Counted from the first letter of the stretch, positions 17,283 to 25,705 are shown. The stretch is 64,000 nt of DNA from Streptomyces luomodiensis (GCF_031679605.1 NZ_CP117522.1:4960001-5024000), one strand, 5' to 3'. The notes: generated by a model not told the origin, from the letters alone. Numbers and translations: made by a program.

Positions 17283-18221
17283 GTGATGTCGGCCAGCCGC
17301 TATGCCTACCTCGGCCCCGAGGGCACCTTCACCGAGGCCGCCCTGCGCTCCATGCCGGAGGCCGCCACCCGGGAACTGGCGCCGATGGTCTCCGTGCCGG
17401 CCGCGCTCGACGCCGTGCGCTCCGGCGCCGCGGCGGCCGCCCTGGTGCCCATCGAGAACTCGGTCGAGGGCGGCGTCACCGCGACCCTCGACGAGCTCGC
17501 CACCGGCGAACCGCTGATGATCTATCGCGAGGTGCTGCTGTCCATCAGCTTCGCGCTGCTGGTACGGCCGGGCACCACGCTCGCCGACATCAAGACGGTG
17601 ACCGGGCATCCGGTCTCCCAGCCCCAGGTCCGCAACTGGCTGGCGGCGAACCTCCCGGACGCCCTGTGGGAGTCGGCCGCCTCGAACGCGGACGGCGCGC
17701 GGCTGGTGCAGGAGGGGCGGTACGACGCGGCGTTCGCGGGCGAGTTCGCCGCGTCCAGGTACGGTCTGGAGCCGCTGGTCGCCAACATCCACGACGCGCA
17801 GAACGCGATGACCCGCTTCGTGCTGGCCGGCCGCCCCGCCCGGCCCGCCGCCCGGACCGGCGCGGACAAGACGTCCTTGGTGATCTGGCTCGGCGACGAC
17901 CACCCGGGCGCGCTGCTGGAACTGCTCCAGGAGTTCTCCGCGCGCGGGGTCAACCTGGTGCGGATCGAATCGCGCCCGACCGGTGAGGGCATCGGCCGCT
18001 ACTGCTTCTCGGTGGACTGTGAGGGGCACATCTCCGACCGGCGGGTGGGTTCGGCCCTGATGGGGCTGAAGCGGACCTGCCCGAAGGTGCGGTTCCTGGG
18101 CTCGTATCCCCGGGCGGGTGCGACGGCGGAGGACATGTCGCCGCTGCGGCACGGGACCTCGGACGAGGCGTTCGCGGATGCGGCGGAGTGGCTGGCCCGC
18201 TGCCAGGACGGCCGGGCCTGA
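17283..18221 (+). CDS. pheA: Prephenate dehydratase
   Basis: 312 residues. Converts prephenate to phenylpyruvate in phenylalanine synthesis. The dehydratase domain (about 5-185) carries ENSVEGG and the catalytic Thr-Arg-Phe motif (177-179, NAMTRFVL). A C-terminal ACT domain (about 200-280) has the ESRP segment that binds phenylalanine for feedback inhibition. It is monofunctional, with no fused chorismate mutase, as usual in actinobacteria. A GGGAG site serves either the GTG at 17283 or the ATG at 17286. The next gene, serS, follows after a long spacer with its own regulatory features. Confidence 0.97.
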   Translation: MMSASRYAYLGPEGTFTEAALRSMPEAATRELAPMVSVPAALDAVRSGAAAAALVPIENSVEGGVTATLDELATGEPLMIYREVLLSISFALLVRPGTTLADIKTVTGHPVSQPQVRNWLAANLPDALWESAASNADGARLVQEGRYDAAFAGEFAASRYGLEPLVANIHDAQNAMTRFVLAGRPARPAARTGADKTSLVIWLGDDHPGALLELLQEFSARGVNLVRIESRPTGEGIGRYCFSVDCEGHISDRRVGSALMGLKRTCPKVRFLGSYPRAGATAEDMSPLRHGTSDEAFADAAEWLARCQDGRA

Positions 18222-18273
18222 CCTGAACGTCCACCCGTATCCCTCGGCTCGGCTGGCTCATCGCTGGAAAAAG

Positions 18274-18282
18274 TTATCCACA
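18274..18282 (+). promoter_or_regulatory. DnaA box (TTATCCACA)
   Basis: Perfect match to the E. coli-type strong DnaA box, in the pheA-serS spacer. Confidence 0.65.
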
Positions 18283-18533
18283 GGCTGATGCGCCTGCTGG
18301 GGATAAGTCGACATCGCCACATCCGGCAAAGCGGGCCGATCGCGACACGTGCCGCATCCAGCTCCATTGCCGGACATCACCACCCTGTCACCCCAATTCC
18401 CCTGCCCAACCCCTTGGAGTGAGGGATTCCTGTCTTGTGGAAGGTGTGAACGCGGCTTGATAGGGGAATCCATCGCCGAGCATGTCGGCGGCCTAAACGA
18501 TCACCGTGACATCCACAGATCTCACACACAGCC

Positions 18534-18542
18534 TGTGGATAA
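18534..18542 (-). promoter_or_regulatory. DnaA box (TTATCCACA, minus strand)
   Basis: Perfect box, 22 bp before a second minus-strand box, so the two are same-orientation neighbours. Confidence 0.65.
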
Positions 18543-18564
18543 CCGCAGGACTTCCCCCCGCACC

Positions 18565-18573
18565 TGTGGACAA
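18565..18573 (-). promoter_or_regulatory. DnaA box (TTGTCCACA, minus strand)
   Basis: Perfect match to the Streptomyces DnaA box consensus TTGTCCACA; 31 bp start-to-start from the preceding box. Confidence 0.7.
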
Positions 18574-18799
18574 CCAATCCCCAACTCACCCCGCAGACAA
18601 GGGAAGAGGGTCGCCTCGACGCCGCCCCTTTGTCCCGTTTCGTGGAGTTCGTCAGTATTCCTTGACGGCGACCGGGTGGCGGCCGGGCGGTGGTCGTCAC
18701 AGGAATTCCCCGGTTTACCCACAGCCACAAGAAGGGGCAAACCGGGACGCAAAGGAGTATCGCGTCGAGCCCCCGAGGTCTCACCGGTAACCTGGTGGG

Positions 18800-20077
18800 G
18801 TGATTGACCTTCGCCTGCTCCGTGAGGACCCCGATCGTGTGCGCGCCTCCCAGCGCGCTCGTGGAGAGGACGTCGGCATCGTCGACGCACTCCTGACCGC
18901 CGACGAGCGGCGCAGGTCCTCCAGTGTCCGCTTCGACGAGCTGCGCGCCGAGCAGAAGGCGCTCGGCAAGCTCATCCCCAAGGCCGCCGGTGACGAGAAG
19001 GCCGAGCTGCTGAGGAAGGCGGGCGAGCTGTCCGCCGCCGTCAAGGCGGCCGACGCCGAGCAGGACGCGGCCGCCGAGGAGACCCAGCGGCTGCTGCTCC
19101 AGCTGGGCAATCTGGTCCACCCGGAGGTGCCGGTCGGCGGCGAGGACGACTTCGCCGTCCTGGAGACGGTCGGCACCCCGCGCGACTTCGAGGCCGAGGG
19201 CTTCGCCCCCAAGGACCACCTGGAGCTCGGCGAACTGCTCGGCGCGATCGACACCGAGCGCGGCGCCAAGGTCTCCGGTTCGCGCTTCTACTACCTGACG
19301 GGGATCGGCGCCCTGCTCGAGTTCGCCCTGGTGAACGCGGCGATGGCACAGGCCACCGCGGCGGGCTTCACCCCGGTGCTCACCCCGGCGCTGGTCAAGC
19401 CGAAGGCCATGGAGGGCACCGGCTTCCTCGGCCAGGCCGCGGACGACGTCTACCACCTCGACAAGGACGACCTCTACCTGGTCGGCACCTCCGAGGTGCC
19501 GCTGGCCGCGTACCACATGGACGAGATCCTGGACGCGGGCGAACTGCCGCGGCGCTACGCCGGGTTCTCCTCCTGCTTCCGCCGCGAGGCCGGGTCGTAC
19601 GGCAAGGACACCCGGGGGATCTTCCGGGTGCACCAGTTCGACAAGGTCGAGATGTTCGTCTACACGACCCCGGAGGAGGCCGAGGCCGAGCACCAGCGGC
19701 TGCTGGAGTGGGAGAAGCAGTGGCTGACCTCGCTTGAGCTGCCGTTCCGGGTGGTCGACCTGGCCTCGGGCGACCTGGGCTCCTCGGCGACGCGGAAGTT
19801 CGACTGCGAGGCGTGGATCCCGACGCAGGGCAAGTACCGCGAGCTGACCTCGACCTCCAACACCACCGAGTTCCAGTCCCGGCGGCTGTCGGTCCGGATG
19901 CGCGAGGGCAAGCGGGTCCGCCCGCTGGCCACGCTCAACGGCACGCTGTGCGCGGTGACCCGGACCATCGTCGCGATCCTGGAGAACCACCAGCAGGCCG
20001 ACGGCTCGGTGCGGGTGCCCGAGGCGCTGCGGCCGTTCCTGGGCGGACGCGAGGTCCTGGAACCGGTCGCACAGTGA
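18800..20077 (+). CDS. serS: Seryl-tRNA synthetase
   Basis: 425 residues; class II aminoacyl-tRNA synthetase that charges tRNA-Ser. The N-terminal antiparallel coiled-coil arm that contacts tRNA covers about 28-105. The catalytic domain shows motif 2 ([21 protein letters not shown], about 255-275) and motif 3 ([18 protein letters not shown] near 377-394). It starts with GTG at 18800, with a close GGTGGG site. Its TGA overlaps a GTG that opens a chain of two micro-ORFs leading into the HAD gene, so the downstream genes may be cotranscribed and coupled to it. Confidence 0.98.
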   Translation: MIDLRLLREDPDRVRASQRARGEDVGIVDALLTADERRRSSSVRFDELRAEQKALGKLIPKAAGDEKAELLRKAGELSAAVKAADAEQDAAAEETQRLLLQLGNLVHPEVPVGGEDDFAVLETVGTPRDFEAEGFAPKDHLELGELLGAIDTERGAKVSGSRFYYLTGIGALLEFALVNAAMAQATAAGFTPVLTPALVKPKAMEGTGFLGQAADDVYHLDKDDLYLVGTSEVPLAAYHMDEILDAGELPRRYAGFSSCFRREAGSYGKDTRGIFRVHQFDKVEMFVYTTPEEAEAEHQRLLEWEKQWLTSLELPFRVVDLASGDLGSSATRKFDCEAWIPTQGKYRELTSTSNTTEFQSRRLSVRMREGKRVRPLATLNGTLCAVTRTIVAILENHQQADGSVRVPEALRPFLGGREVLEPVAQ

Positions 20078-20169
20078 GCGACGCACGCGCGGCCACCCGG
20101 CCGCACCCGACCGCGATGCCCACACCTCCGCGCCGCGCGAGCGGAGAAGCGAACGGAACGACACAGTGA
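20074..20169 (+). CDS. 31-residue micro-ORF, copy 1 of a duplicated coupled cassette
   Basis: A frame of 31 codons starts at the GTG overlapping the serS stop (GTGA) and ends at a TGA that overlaps the GTG of copy 2. The peptide starts [13 protein letters not shown] and is Arg/Pro/Ala-rich without recognisable domains. The ribosome site for the following start (CGGAACGACACA) lies inside it. It may be non-functional in itself and act only to pass ribosomes on. Confidence 0.4.
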   Translation: MSDARAATRPHPTAMPTPPRRASGEANGTTQ

Positions 20170-20257
20170 GCGACGCACGCGCGGCCACCCGGCCGCACCC
20201 AACCGCGATGCCCACACCTCCGCGCCGCGCGAGCGGAGAAGCGAACGGAACGACACA
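20074..20257 (+). repeat. 92-bp tandem duplication between serS and the HAD gene
   Basis: Copies at 20074-20165 and 20166-20257 differ at one base. The first 13 bases (GTGAGCGACGCAC) recur a third time at 20258 as the HAD gene start. The unit thus carries one ribosome site plus one start codon. Confidence 0.95.
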
Positions 20258-20261
20258 GTGA
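20166..20261 (+). CDS. 31-residue micro-ORF, copy 2 of the duplicated coupled cassette
   Basis: Encodes the same peptide as copy 1 except for Gln/Pro context changes caused by a single base difference (CCCAACC for CCCGACC). It again ends in a GTGA overlap, this time with the HAD phosphatase start at 20258. Confidence 0.4.
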   Translation: MSDARAATRPHPTAMPTPPRRASGEANGTTQ

Positions 20262-21091
20262 GCGACGCACAGCGGGGGGACGGGCTGCCCTATCGCCTGG
20301 TGGCTACCGATCTTGACGGGACCCTGCTGCGCCCCGACCACACCGTCTCGGCGCGGACCCGCGCCGCGCTCGCCGCGGCCACCGGGGCGGGCGCCGCGCA
20401 TATCGTCGTCACCGGGCGGACCGTCCCGGTGGCCCGGCACATATTCGACGACCTCGGCTACCGGGGTCTCGCGGTGTGCAGTCAGGGCTCGCAGCTCTAC
20501 CACGCGGGCGAGCAGCGGCTGCTGACCTCCGTCACGCTGGACCGCAAGGTGGCCCAGCTGGCGCTGGAGAAGATCGAGGCGGAGATCGGTCCGCTGCGGC
20601 TGGCCGCGGCCCGTGACGGGCTGGACGGCGAGGTGCTGTTCGGCGAGGGGTACCGGGCGGATCACGAGGGGATGCCCCTGGTGCGCTTCACCGACCCGGC
20701 CGAGCTGTGGTCCCAGCCCCTCAGCAAGCTCTACATCCAGCACGCGGAGCTGGACGACGACGCACTCGCGGACGCCGCCCGGACGGCCGTCGGCGGCCTG
20801 GTCGGGGTGACGATGGCCGGTGCCGGACTGGTGGAGCTGCTGCCGCTGGGGCTGACGAAGGCCACGGGCCTTTCGATGGCCGCGCGCCGGCTGGGGATGA
20901 CCGCCGCCGACGCGATCGCCTTCGGCGACATGCCCAATGACATCCCGATGTTCGGCTGGGCGAAGCACAGTGTCGCGATGGCGAACGCGCACCACGACCT
21001 CAAGGCCGTCGCCGATGAGATCACCGCGTCCAACACGGAGGACGGCATCGCGGTGGTGCTGGAGCGGCTGTTCCCGGCGGCGAGCGGGTGA
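20258..21091 (+). CDS. Cof-type HAD hydrolase (sugar/nucleotide phosphatase)
   Basis: 277 residues of the Cof/HAD-IIB family, cytosolic phosphatases of broad specificity towards small phosphates such as sugar phosphates, FMN or PLP. HAD motif I is Asp18-Leu-Asp20-Gly-Thr (ATDLDGTLL). Motif II is the VTGRT threonine, and motif IV is GDMPND near 223-228, preceded by the motif III lysine in TKATGL. The GTG start at 20258 belongs to the third occurrence of the repeat start sequence and is coupled to the micro-ORF. A paralogue lies at 34961-35833. Confidence 0.92.
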   Translation: MSDAQRGDGLPYRLVATDLDGTLLRPDHTVSARTRAALAAATGAGAAHIVVTGRTVPVARHIFDDLGYRGLAVCSQGSQLYHAGEQRLLTSVTLDRKVAQLALEKIEAEIGPLRLAAARDGLDGEVLFGEGYRADHEGMPLVRFTDPAELWSQPLSKLYIQHAELDDDALADAARTAVGGLVGVTMAGAGLVELLPLGLTKATGLSMAARRLGMTAADAIAFGDMPNDIPMFGWAKHSVAMANAHHDLKAVADEITASNTEDGIAVVLERLFPAASG

Positions 21092-21122
21092 ACCGGCCGG
21101 ATGCCGGTGCGGCCGCCTCGGC

Positions 21123-21147
21123 GGGCCGCCCGGCATCCGGGCGGCCC
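21123..21147. terminator. Bidirectional hairpin between the HAD and phospholipase genes
   Basis: GGGCCGCCCGG (21123-21133) pairs perfectly with CCGGGCGGCCC (21137-21147) across three bases. It lies between convergent genes and is followed by decayed CGAGGGGCCGGG tandem units (about 21183-21236). Confidence 0.75.
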
Positions 21148-21247
21148 GGCAGCGGCGTACCTCTCAGCCCTTCCGACCGCGGCCGAGGGGCCGGGCCGAG
21201 GGGACGCGGTCGAGGGGCCGGGACCGAGGGGCCGGGGTCACGAAAGG

Positions 21248-21697
21248 TCAGCCGAAGACCTTGACCGCCTGGTAGTACGTCCACGCCGTACCGTCGCACG
21301 ACGTCTTGGTGGCACCGCTGTAGGCGTTGCAGACCCGCTTGAGGTCCTCGTAGAAGGCGCTGTCGATACGCGCCTTGTTGGCGTCGAAGATGCCGAGCGC
21401 CTTGTGGTTGCGGTAGCCGAAGTCATGCCGGGCGCAGGCGGTCTGGAACGGGAAGCCGAAGGGGTTGTCGGGGGAGCTGCTGCAGTAGTCGGTGGACCAG
21501 TCGAACTGGTAGGCCGCCCAGGCACTCTGGTTGTTCCGCGCCGCGAGCCAGGTGTTGTAGCTGCTGGCGCTGGTCTGGGTCCAGCTGGCGAGGACCTGCT
21601 GCTTGTCCGCGGGGACCGCCTGGGCGGGTGCGGCCAGGGCGACGGTGGCGGCCGCGGTGACCGCGGTGGCGGCGAGACTCGTGACAAGGCGACGCAT
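21248..21697 (-). CDS. Secreted prokaryotic phospholipase A2
   Basis: 149 residues. A Sec signal peptide ends after AQA (residue 27). The 122-residue mature enzyme closely resembles S. violaceoruber PLA2. It hydrolyses the sn-2 ester of phospholipids with Ca2+. The catalytic dyad is His91-Asp92 (ACARHDFGYRN; His64-Asp65 in mature numbering), supported by Asp112. Four Cys (72, 88, 123, 134) give the two expected disulfides. GGAGGG lies before the ATG. It is a single-gene unit facing a terminator, so expression is probably independent of both neighbours. Confidence 0.97.
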   Translation of the reverse strand: MRRLVTSLAATAVTAAATVALAAPAQAVPADKQQVLASWTQTSASSYNTWLAARNNQSAWAAYQFDWSTDYCSSSPDNPFGFPFQTACARHDFGYRNHKALGIFDANKARIDSAFYEDLKRVCNAYSGATKTSCDGTAWTYYQAVKVFG

Positions 21698-21899
21698 TCG
21701 GGTTCCCTCCGTTTTTCACTTCTGACGCCCCCTCACACGCTTGTGGCGAAGGGAGGGGGCGACGTGGTGTGATCCAGCGCACGCCAAGAGTTCGCCAGGT
21801 CCCTGACAAGCGTCAAGATCTCCACCGACGTGGAGATGAACAGACTTCGACCACGGGGGTTTCGGAGCTTTCTCCAACTACCGCCGGTACAAGGGCCGT

Positions 21900-22904
21900 T
21901 CAGGAAGCACGCCAGGGCACCCGGGAGGGAGGGGTGAGCAGCGGCCCCGGACCCTTGATCCGGCGCAGGACCGGGGAGGTCTCCATATCCAGCACGGCGG
22001 GCAGTTCGGCGATACGGGTGGTCAGATAGGTGTAGAGGGCCGGGACATCGGGGCAGACCACGGTGGCCATCAGATTCTTCGACCCGGTGGTCGCACAAGC
22101 GAACGCCACCTCGGGGTGGTCCGCGAGCTTCTGCCCGGTGGCGTCGAGTTCGGACGGCCGCACCGACAGCCACATCGTGGTCGTGACGCCTTGGCGGAAC
22201 AGCCGGGGGGAGTAGTCCACGTCGAAGTACAGGGTGCCGTCGGCGCGCAGATCGGCCAGCCGGCGGCGCACCGTGGACTGCGACCAACCGGTGGCGTCGA
22301 CCAGTTCGGCCAGCGGTGTCCGCCCGTCGCGCGCCAGGGCGTCCAGCAGTTTGCGGTCCTCGGCGCCCAACGGTCCGCGCGGGCCCTTCGACCGGTCCGC
22401 GGCGGGCGGGCGCAGCCGCTCGATCTGCTCGGCCGTCAGCGCACCGGACTTGTTGACCGGGCTCTGCTGCCCGCCGAAGTACTCGTGCAGCACGCAGTAC
22501 GCGCTCACCCCCACCACCCGTGGTGTTTGCGGGAGTTTGCGCAGCAGCAGGGCGTCACTCTCCTGGCCGTGCGCCGCCCGGGTCGACGCGGCGACCTCGG
22601 TGCCGTCGGACAGTACGTTCACCCAGGAGGTGTCGGTCCGCCGGGCCAGCGCCTCGGCCACCGCGAGGGCGGTGTCCGGCAGGCATCGCACCCGCACCAG
22701 CCAGACCACGTCGCCGACCGCCATCGGGTCGGTGAGCCCCAGCACCCGGATCGTCCCCGTCGTCCGCAGCCGGGTGTAGCGGCGGGCCACGGTCTGGTCG
22801 GAGACGCCCAGCACCTCGGCGATCCGGGTGAAGGGGGCCCGGCCGTCGAGTTGGAGGGCGTGCGCCAGCGCCCGGTCCAGGTCGTCGTACCCATCGGATT
22901 CCAC
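21900..22904 (-). CDS. AsnC/Lrp-family regulator with two tandem modules
   Basis: 334 residues containing two AsnC-type helix-turn-helix units. The first is at about 8-52 (FTRIAEVLGVSDQTVARRYTRL), the second at about 178-222 (LAELVDATGWSQSTVRRRLADL). Each is followed by a RAM-like effector domain. The double arrangement is common in actinobacteria. It starts with GTG at 22904, divergent from the MFS exporter gene 160 bp away, so it most likely senses an amino acid or aromatic ligand and controls that exporter. There is no strong ribosome site at the chosen start. Confidence 0.9.
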   Translation of the reverse strand: MESDGYDDLDRALAHALQLDGRAPFTRIAEVLGVSDQTVARRYTRLRTTGTIRVLGLTDPMAVGDVVWLVRVRCLPDTALAVAEALARRTDTSWVNVLSDGTEVAASTRAAHGQESDALLLRKLPQTPRVVGVSAYCVLHEYFGGQQSPVNKSGALTAEQIERLRPPAADRSKGPRGPLGAEDRKLLDALARDGRTPLAELVDATGWSQSTVRRRLADLRADGTLYFDVDYSPRLFRQGVTTTMWLSVRPSELDATGQKLADHPEVAFACATTGSKNLMATVVCPDVPALYTYLTTRIAELPAVLDMETSPVLRRIKGPGPLLTPPSRVPWRAS

Positions 22905-22988
22905 CGCTCAAAGCTAGCGGGCGTCGGATATCACCACCGGGGCGGTGCCGGCTGGAGGAGCGGCCGGGGGACGGCGACCGTAAGAGCC

Positions 22989-23018
22989 GCGGGGACCGCC
23001 GCCTGGGCCGGTCCCCGC
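22989..23018. promoter_or_regulatory. 10-bp inverted repeat in the leader of the MFS exporter gene
   Basis: GCGGGGACCG (22989-22998) and CGGTCCCCGC (23009-23018) are perfect arms around a 10-base loop, 47 bp before the exporter start. It could be an operator for the divergent AsnC protein or an attenuator hairpin. Confidence 0.4.
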
Positions 23019-23064
23019 TCCCCTTGCCGGAATGTCCGGCCCGCTCGAATTCCTGGAGTCAGTC

Positions 23065-24609
23065 ATGCGCAGATCATGGTGGCCGCTGGCCGCCATCACG
23101 CTCGGCAATTTCATGCTGTTGATAGACGTGACGATTGTGAACACCGCGCTGCCGCAGGTGGCCCGGGGGCTGGACGCGTCGTTCACCTCCCTCCAGTGGG
23201 TGATGGACATCTACGCGCTGGCGCTCGCCGCGCTGCTGATGGTGGCCGGTTCGGCGGCGGACCTCTTCGGACGGCGGCGGCTGTATCTGGCCGGTCTCGC
23301 GGTGTTCGCGCTCTCCTCCCTGGTCTGCGGTCTGGCACCGGACGCCGGGGTGCTGATCGCGGCCCGCGCCGTTCAGGGGGTGGGGGCGGCGGCCATGTTC
23401 GCCACCAACACCCCGCTGCTGATGGCGACGTACTCCGGACGCGACCGCGGTATCGCCTTCGGGGTGTGGGGCGGGACGAGCGGGGCGGCCGCGGCGATCG
23501 GCCCGGTGCTGGGCGGACTGCTGACCGAGTACGTCGACTGGCGGGCGATCTTCCTGGTCAATCTGCCGCTGACGGCGATCGCGGTGTGGATCACGGTCCG
23601 TTCGATCGACGAGTCGCGCGGTGCGCCGGGGGTGCGGATCGACTGGCCCGGCGCCGCCTCGTTCACGGTGTGCGCCGGGGCGTTGACGTACGGGCTGATG
23701 CGGGGCGGCGAGGAGGGCTGGGCCGAAACCGGCACGGTCACCGCGCTGGTGGCGGCCGCGATCGCGCTGCTCGTCTTCGTCGCGGTGGAGCGCGGGAAGC
23801 GACAGCCACTGCTGGACCTGGGGCTGTTGCGCCGTCCGACGTTCGCGGTGCTGATGGCGGCGGCCCTGCTGCTGCAAGCGGCGGCCTTCCCGTACCTCAC
23901 CTACGCCGGGCTGTGGCTCCAGTCGGTGCTGGACATGAGCCCGGTGCAGGCGGGGCTCGCGGTGACGCCGATGGCGGGCGTCTCGCTGGTCGTCGGCGCG
24001 GCGGGCGGACGGCTGCTGGAACGGGTCGCCCCCGGGCGCGCGCTCGGCGGCGGACTGCTGCTGGTGGGCGCGGGCGCGCTGGTCAACGCCGCGATGGTGA
24101 CACCGGACGCGGACTGGACGGCCTTCGTCCCGGGCCTCGCGCTGGCCGGTCTGGGGATCGGCCTGGCCATGCCGGTGCTGGTCTCGGCGGCCCTCGGCTC
24201 GGCCCCACCGGAGCGTGCGGGCATGGCCAGCGGCGCGGTGAACACCTTCCGGCAGCTGGGCTACGCACTGGGGATCGCCGTCCTGGGCACGGTGTTCGCG
24301 ACACGGGTGCGGGACATGGTCGACGGCAGCGGCGCCGTCCCGGCACGGGCCGCCGGACAGGCCGCCGAGGCCATCAGCGGCGGCCACGCCGACGCCGTGA
24401 TCGCCGCCGCCCCACCGGCGCGGGCGGACGCGGCCCGAGCGCTGGTCCACGAGTCGTTCGCGGCCGGGCTCGATCGCATCTGCGTGATCGCCGGTATCGC
24501 GGCCCTGGCGGCGGGCCTGCTGGTGCTCGCCGTCGTCCGGGGCGGCCCCGCCGCACCGGACGCGAAGCCGAGCGCCGAGGAGTCCCCGGCGGAGCCGGTC
24601 CACGCCTGA
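23065..24609 (+). CDS. MFS multidrug exporter (DHA2/EmrB-QacA type, 14 TM)
   Basis: 514 residues with 14 predicted membrane helices. Motif A-like GSAADLFGRRRLYLAGL follows TM2, and motif C-type glycines are in TM5 (SGAAAAIGPVLGGLL). The first helix carries the DHA2 signature Asp (LLIDVTIVNTALP). It is probably a proton-coupled drug or metabolite exporter. The ATG at 23065 has GGAG seven bases upstream; a longer start at 23032 lacks one. It is paired with a divergent AsnC regulator. Confidence 0.92.
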   Translation: MRRSWWPLAAITLGNFMLLIDVTIVNTALPQVARGLDASFTSLQWVMDIYALALAALLMVAGSAADLFGRRRLYLAGLAVFALSSLVCGLAPDAGVLIAARAVQGVGAAAMFATNTPLLMATYSGRDRGIAFGVWGGTSGAAAAIGPVLGGLLTEYVDWRAIFLVNLPLTAIAVWITVRSIDESRGAPGVRIDWPGAASFTVCAGALTYGLMRGGEEGWAETGTVTALVAAAIALLVFVAVERGKRQPLLDLGLLRRPTFAVLMAAALLLQAAAFPYLTYAGLWLQSVLDMSPVQAGLAVTPMAGVSLVVGAAGGRLLERVAPGRALGGGLLLVGAGALVNAAMVTPDADWTAFVPGLALAGLGIGLAMPVLVSAALGSAPPERAGMASGAVNTFRQLGYALGIAVLGTVFATRVRDMVDGSGAVPARAAGQAAEAISGGHADAVIAAAPPARADAARALVHESFAAGLDRICVIAGIAALAAGLLVLAVVRGGPAAPDAKPSAEESPAEPVHA

Positions 24610-24955
24610 GCGTGCACGACGCGAGACGCGCGACACGGGACACGCGAGACACGCGAGATACGAGGGGCGGGCGCCCGACGGTGCCTGCCCCTCGCGGCGT
24701 GAGGCCGGCGTCCGTCAACGCACGCGGTGCAAGTAACCCTCCCGCGGTCGGATCGTTGTTCCTTATACGCGTTATGCGCGGAGGCAACGCGAGCTGGAGC
24801 CTCGGCCGGGCGACGGATCGACGGGCAGCGATGTCACGGCGGTTGGGCCCGAAAGAGGTGGGCAGCCTCCGCTCCTGGTCCCTGGATACGGGCGGCCTGG
24901 CCCCTGGCTGGTGGGGCGTGACCATCACCTGAAATCCACACCGGAAGGCACATCC
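24610..24955. other. Spacer between the MFS exporter and the antirepressor-like gene
   Basis: 346 bp, no gene seen. It contains short ACACGCGAGAC repeats (24615-24660), the exporter's terminator and an AT-richer stretch (24750-24785, TTGTTCCTTATACGCG) that may be the promoter for the next gene. Confidence 0.45.
24661..24694 (+). terminator. Hairpin terminator after the MFS exporter gene
   Basis: CGAGGGGCGGGC (24661-24672) pairs with GCCTGCCCCTCG (24683-24694), one G-T wobble, 10-base loop. Confidence 0.7.
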
Positions 24956-25705
24956 ATGCCACCTGAGACCGCACTACTGGAGTCGCGCTCGCTGCGCGAC
25001 AGTGTCATCGCACGCACGGACGTCCTCGACAAGGTCAAGGTCCTGACCCTGCTACCCGATGGACTGCATATCACCACGCGCATGGTCGCGGAGTACTTCG
25101 AGGTTGGGGAAGAAGCCGTCAAGAGTCTGACCAAGCGACACCGGAAGGAGTTCCACAGCAACGGGATGCACACCCTTCGAGGCGCTGACCTGCGGTCCTT
25201 CCATAGGTCCACAATGGACCTATGGGAGTCGAGTTATCCACAGGCCATCACCCAGCTCACCCTCTACCCCCGCCGGGCCATCCTCAACGTCGCCATGCTG
25301 CTGCGCGACAGCGATATCGCTAGGCGGGTACGCACCTATCTCCTCGATATCGAGGAGTCGACCCGGAACGGACCGGGAACCGGGACGGAGCAGCTTCCGC
25401 TCGAACAGGAGCTCACCGAGCGGATGCTGGCCGGGCCGATCGGCAACCGCCTCGAGGCCGTCGAGGTGTGTCTGGCGGATGTCGGCTCCACGCTGCGGGA
25501 GCTGGCGCCGTGGATGGCCAGGGTCTCCGCCCGGCTGGACGGCATGGACCGGCGGCTCGATGCGCACGGACGGGTCATCTGCGCCATGAGCGAGCGGCTC
25601 TGCGATCTCGGTGATGACATGACCGAGGTCCGCAAGGACGTCGCCACGCTCAAGGCCGAGGCGGCCCAGCGGCGGGCGCGGCGCGCCCAGCGACGGCGCG
25701 CGTAG
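24956..25705 (+). CDS. Phage antirepressor-like protein of unknown function
   Basis: 249 residues. The N-terminal part (VLDKVKVLTLLPDG, TTRMVAEYFEVGEEAVKSLTKRHRKEF) and the following RRAILNVAMLLRDSDIARRVRTYLLDIEE resemble proteins that accompany phage and plasmid antirepressors in Firmicutes and are scattered in Streptomyces. The C-terminus (about 150-249) is a predicted coiled coil (LDGMDRRLDAHGRV) ending in an Arg-rich tail. It has GGAAGG before the ATG. The coding sequence contains a perfect 11-bp inverted repeat and a DnaA-box sequence. No phage, integrase or tRNA neighbour is present, so it is a lone gene; DNA binding is inferred. Confidence 0.65.
   Translation: MPPETALLESRSLRDSVIARTDVLDKVKVLTLLPDGLHITTRMVAEYFEVGEEAVKSLTKRHRKEFHSNGMHTLRGADLRSFHRSTMDLWESSYPQAITQLTLYPRRAILNVAMLLRDSDIARRVRTYLLDIEESTRNGPGTGTEQLPLEQELTERMLAGPIGNRLEAVEVCLADVGSTLRELAPWMARVSARLDGMDRRLDAHGRVICAMSERLCDLGDDMTEVRKDVATLKAEAAQRRARRAQRRRA
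25201..25225. repeat. Perfect 11-bp inverted repeat inside the antirepressor-like gene
   Basis: CCATAGGTCCA (25201-25211), CAA, TGGACCTATGG (25215-25225). It is followed nine bases later by TTATCCACA (25234-25242), a DnaA-box match on the plus strand. Confidence 0.8.

Larger units (their letters stand above)
18222..18799. promoter_or_regulatory. pheA-serS spacer with a cluster of DnaA boxes
   Basis: 578 bp without a credible gene. TTATCCACA occurs at 18274-18282 (plus) and 18534-18542 (minus). The Streptomyces-preferred TTGTCCACA occurs at 18565-18573 (minus). One-mismatch copies are TTATCCCCA at 18298-18306 (minus) and TTACCCACA at 18715-18723 (plus); a weaker ATCCACAG is at 18511-18518. 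The GC content is lower than in neighbouring genes. Clusters of DnaA boxes outside oriC that influence replication are known in S. coelicolor. The serS promoter must also lie here. Confidence 0.65.

Noticed and set aside
18260..18730. A second replication origin in the pheA-serS spacer
   Set aside because: Too few boxes compared with Streptomyces oriC (about 19), and no dnaA/dnaN neighbours; a titration or regulatory cluster is more likely.
20074..20257. Insertion-sequence end or mobile repeat between serS and the HAD gene
   Set aside because: No terminal inverted repeats or target duplication; a simple two-copy tandem duplication that includes the gene start.
22116..24932. 938-codon open frame on the plus strand across the AsnC and MFS genes
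   Set aside because: Arg/Gly/His-rich shadow typical of high-GC DNA; the AsnC and MFS frames have clear domains.
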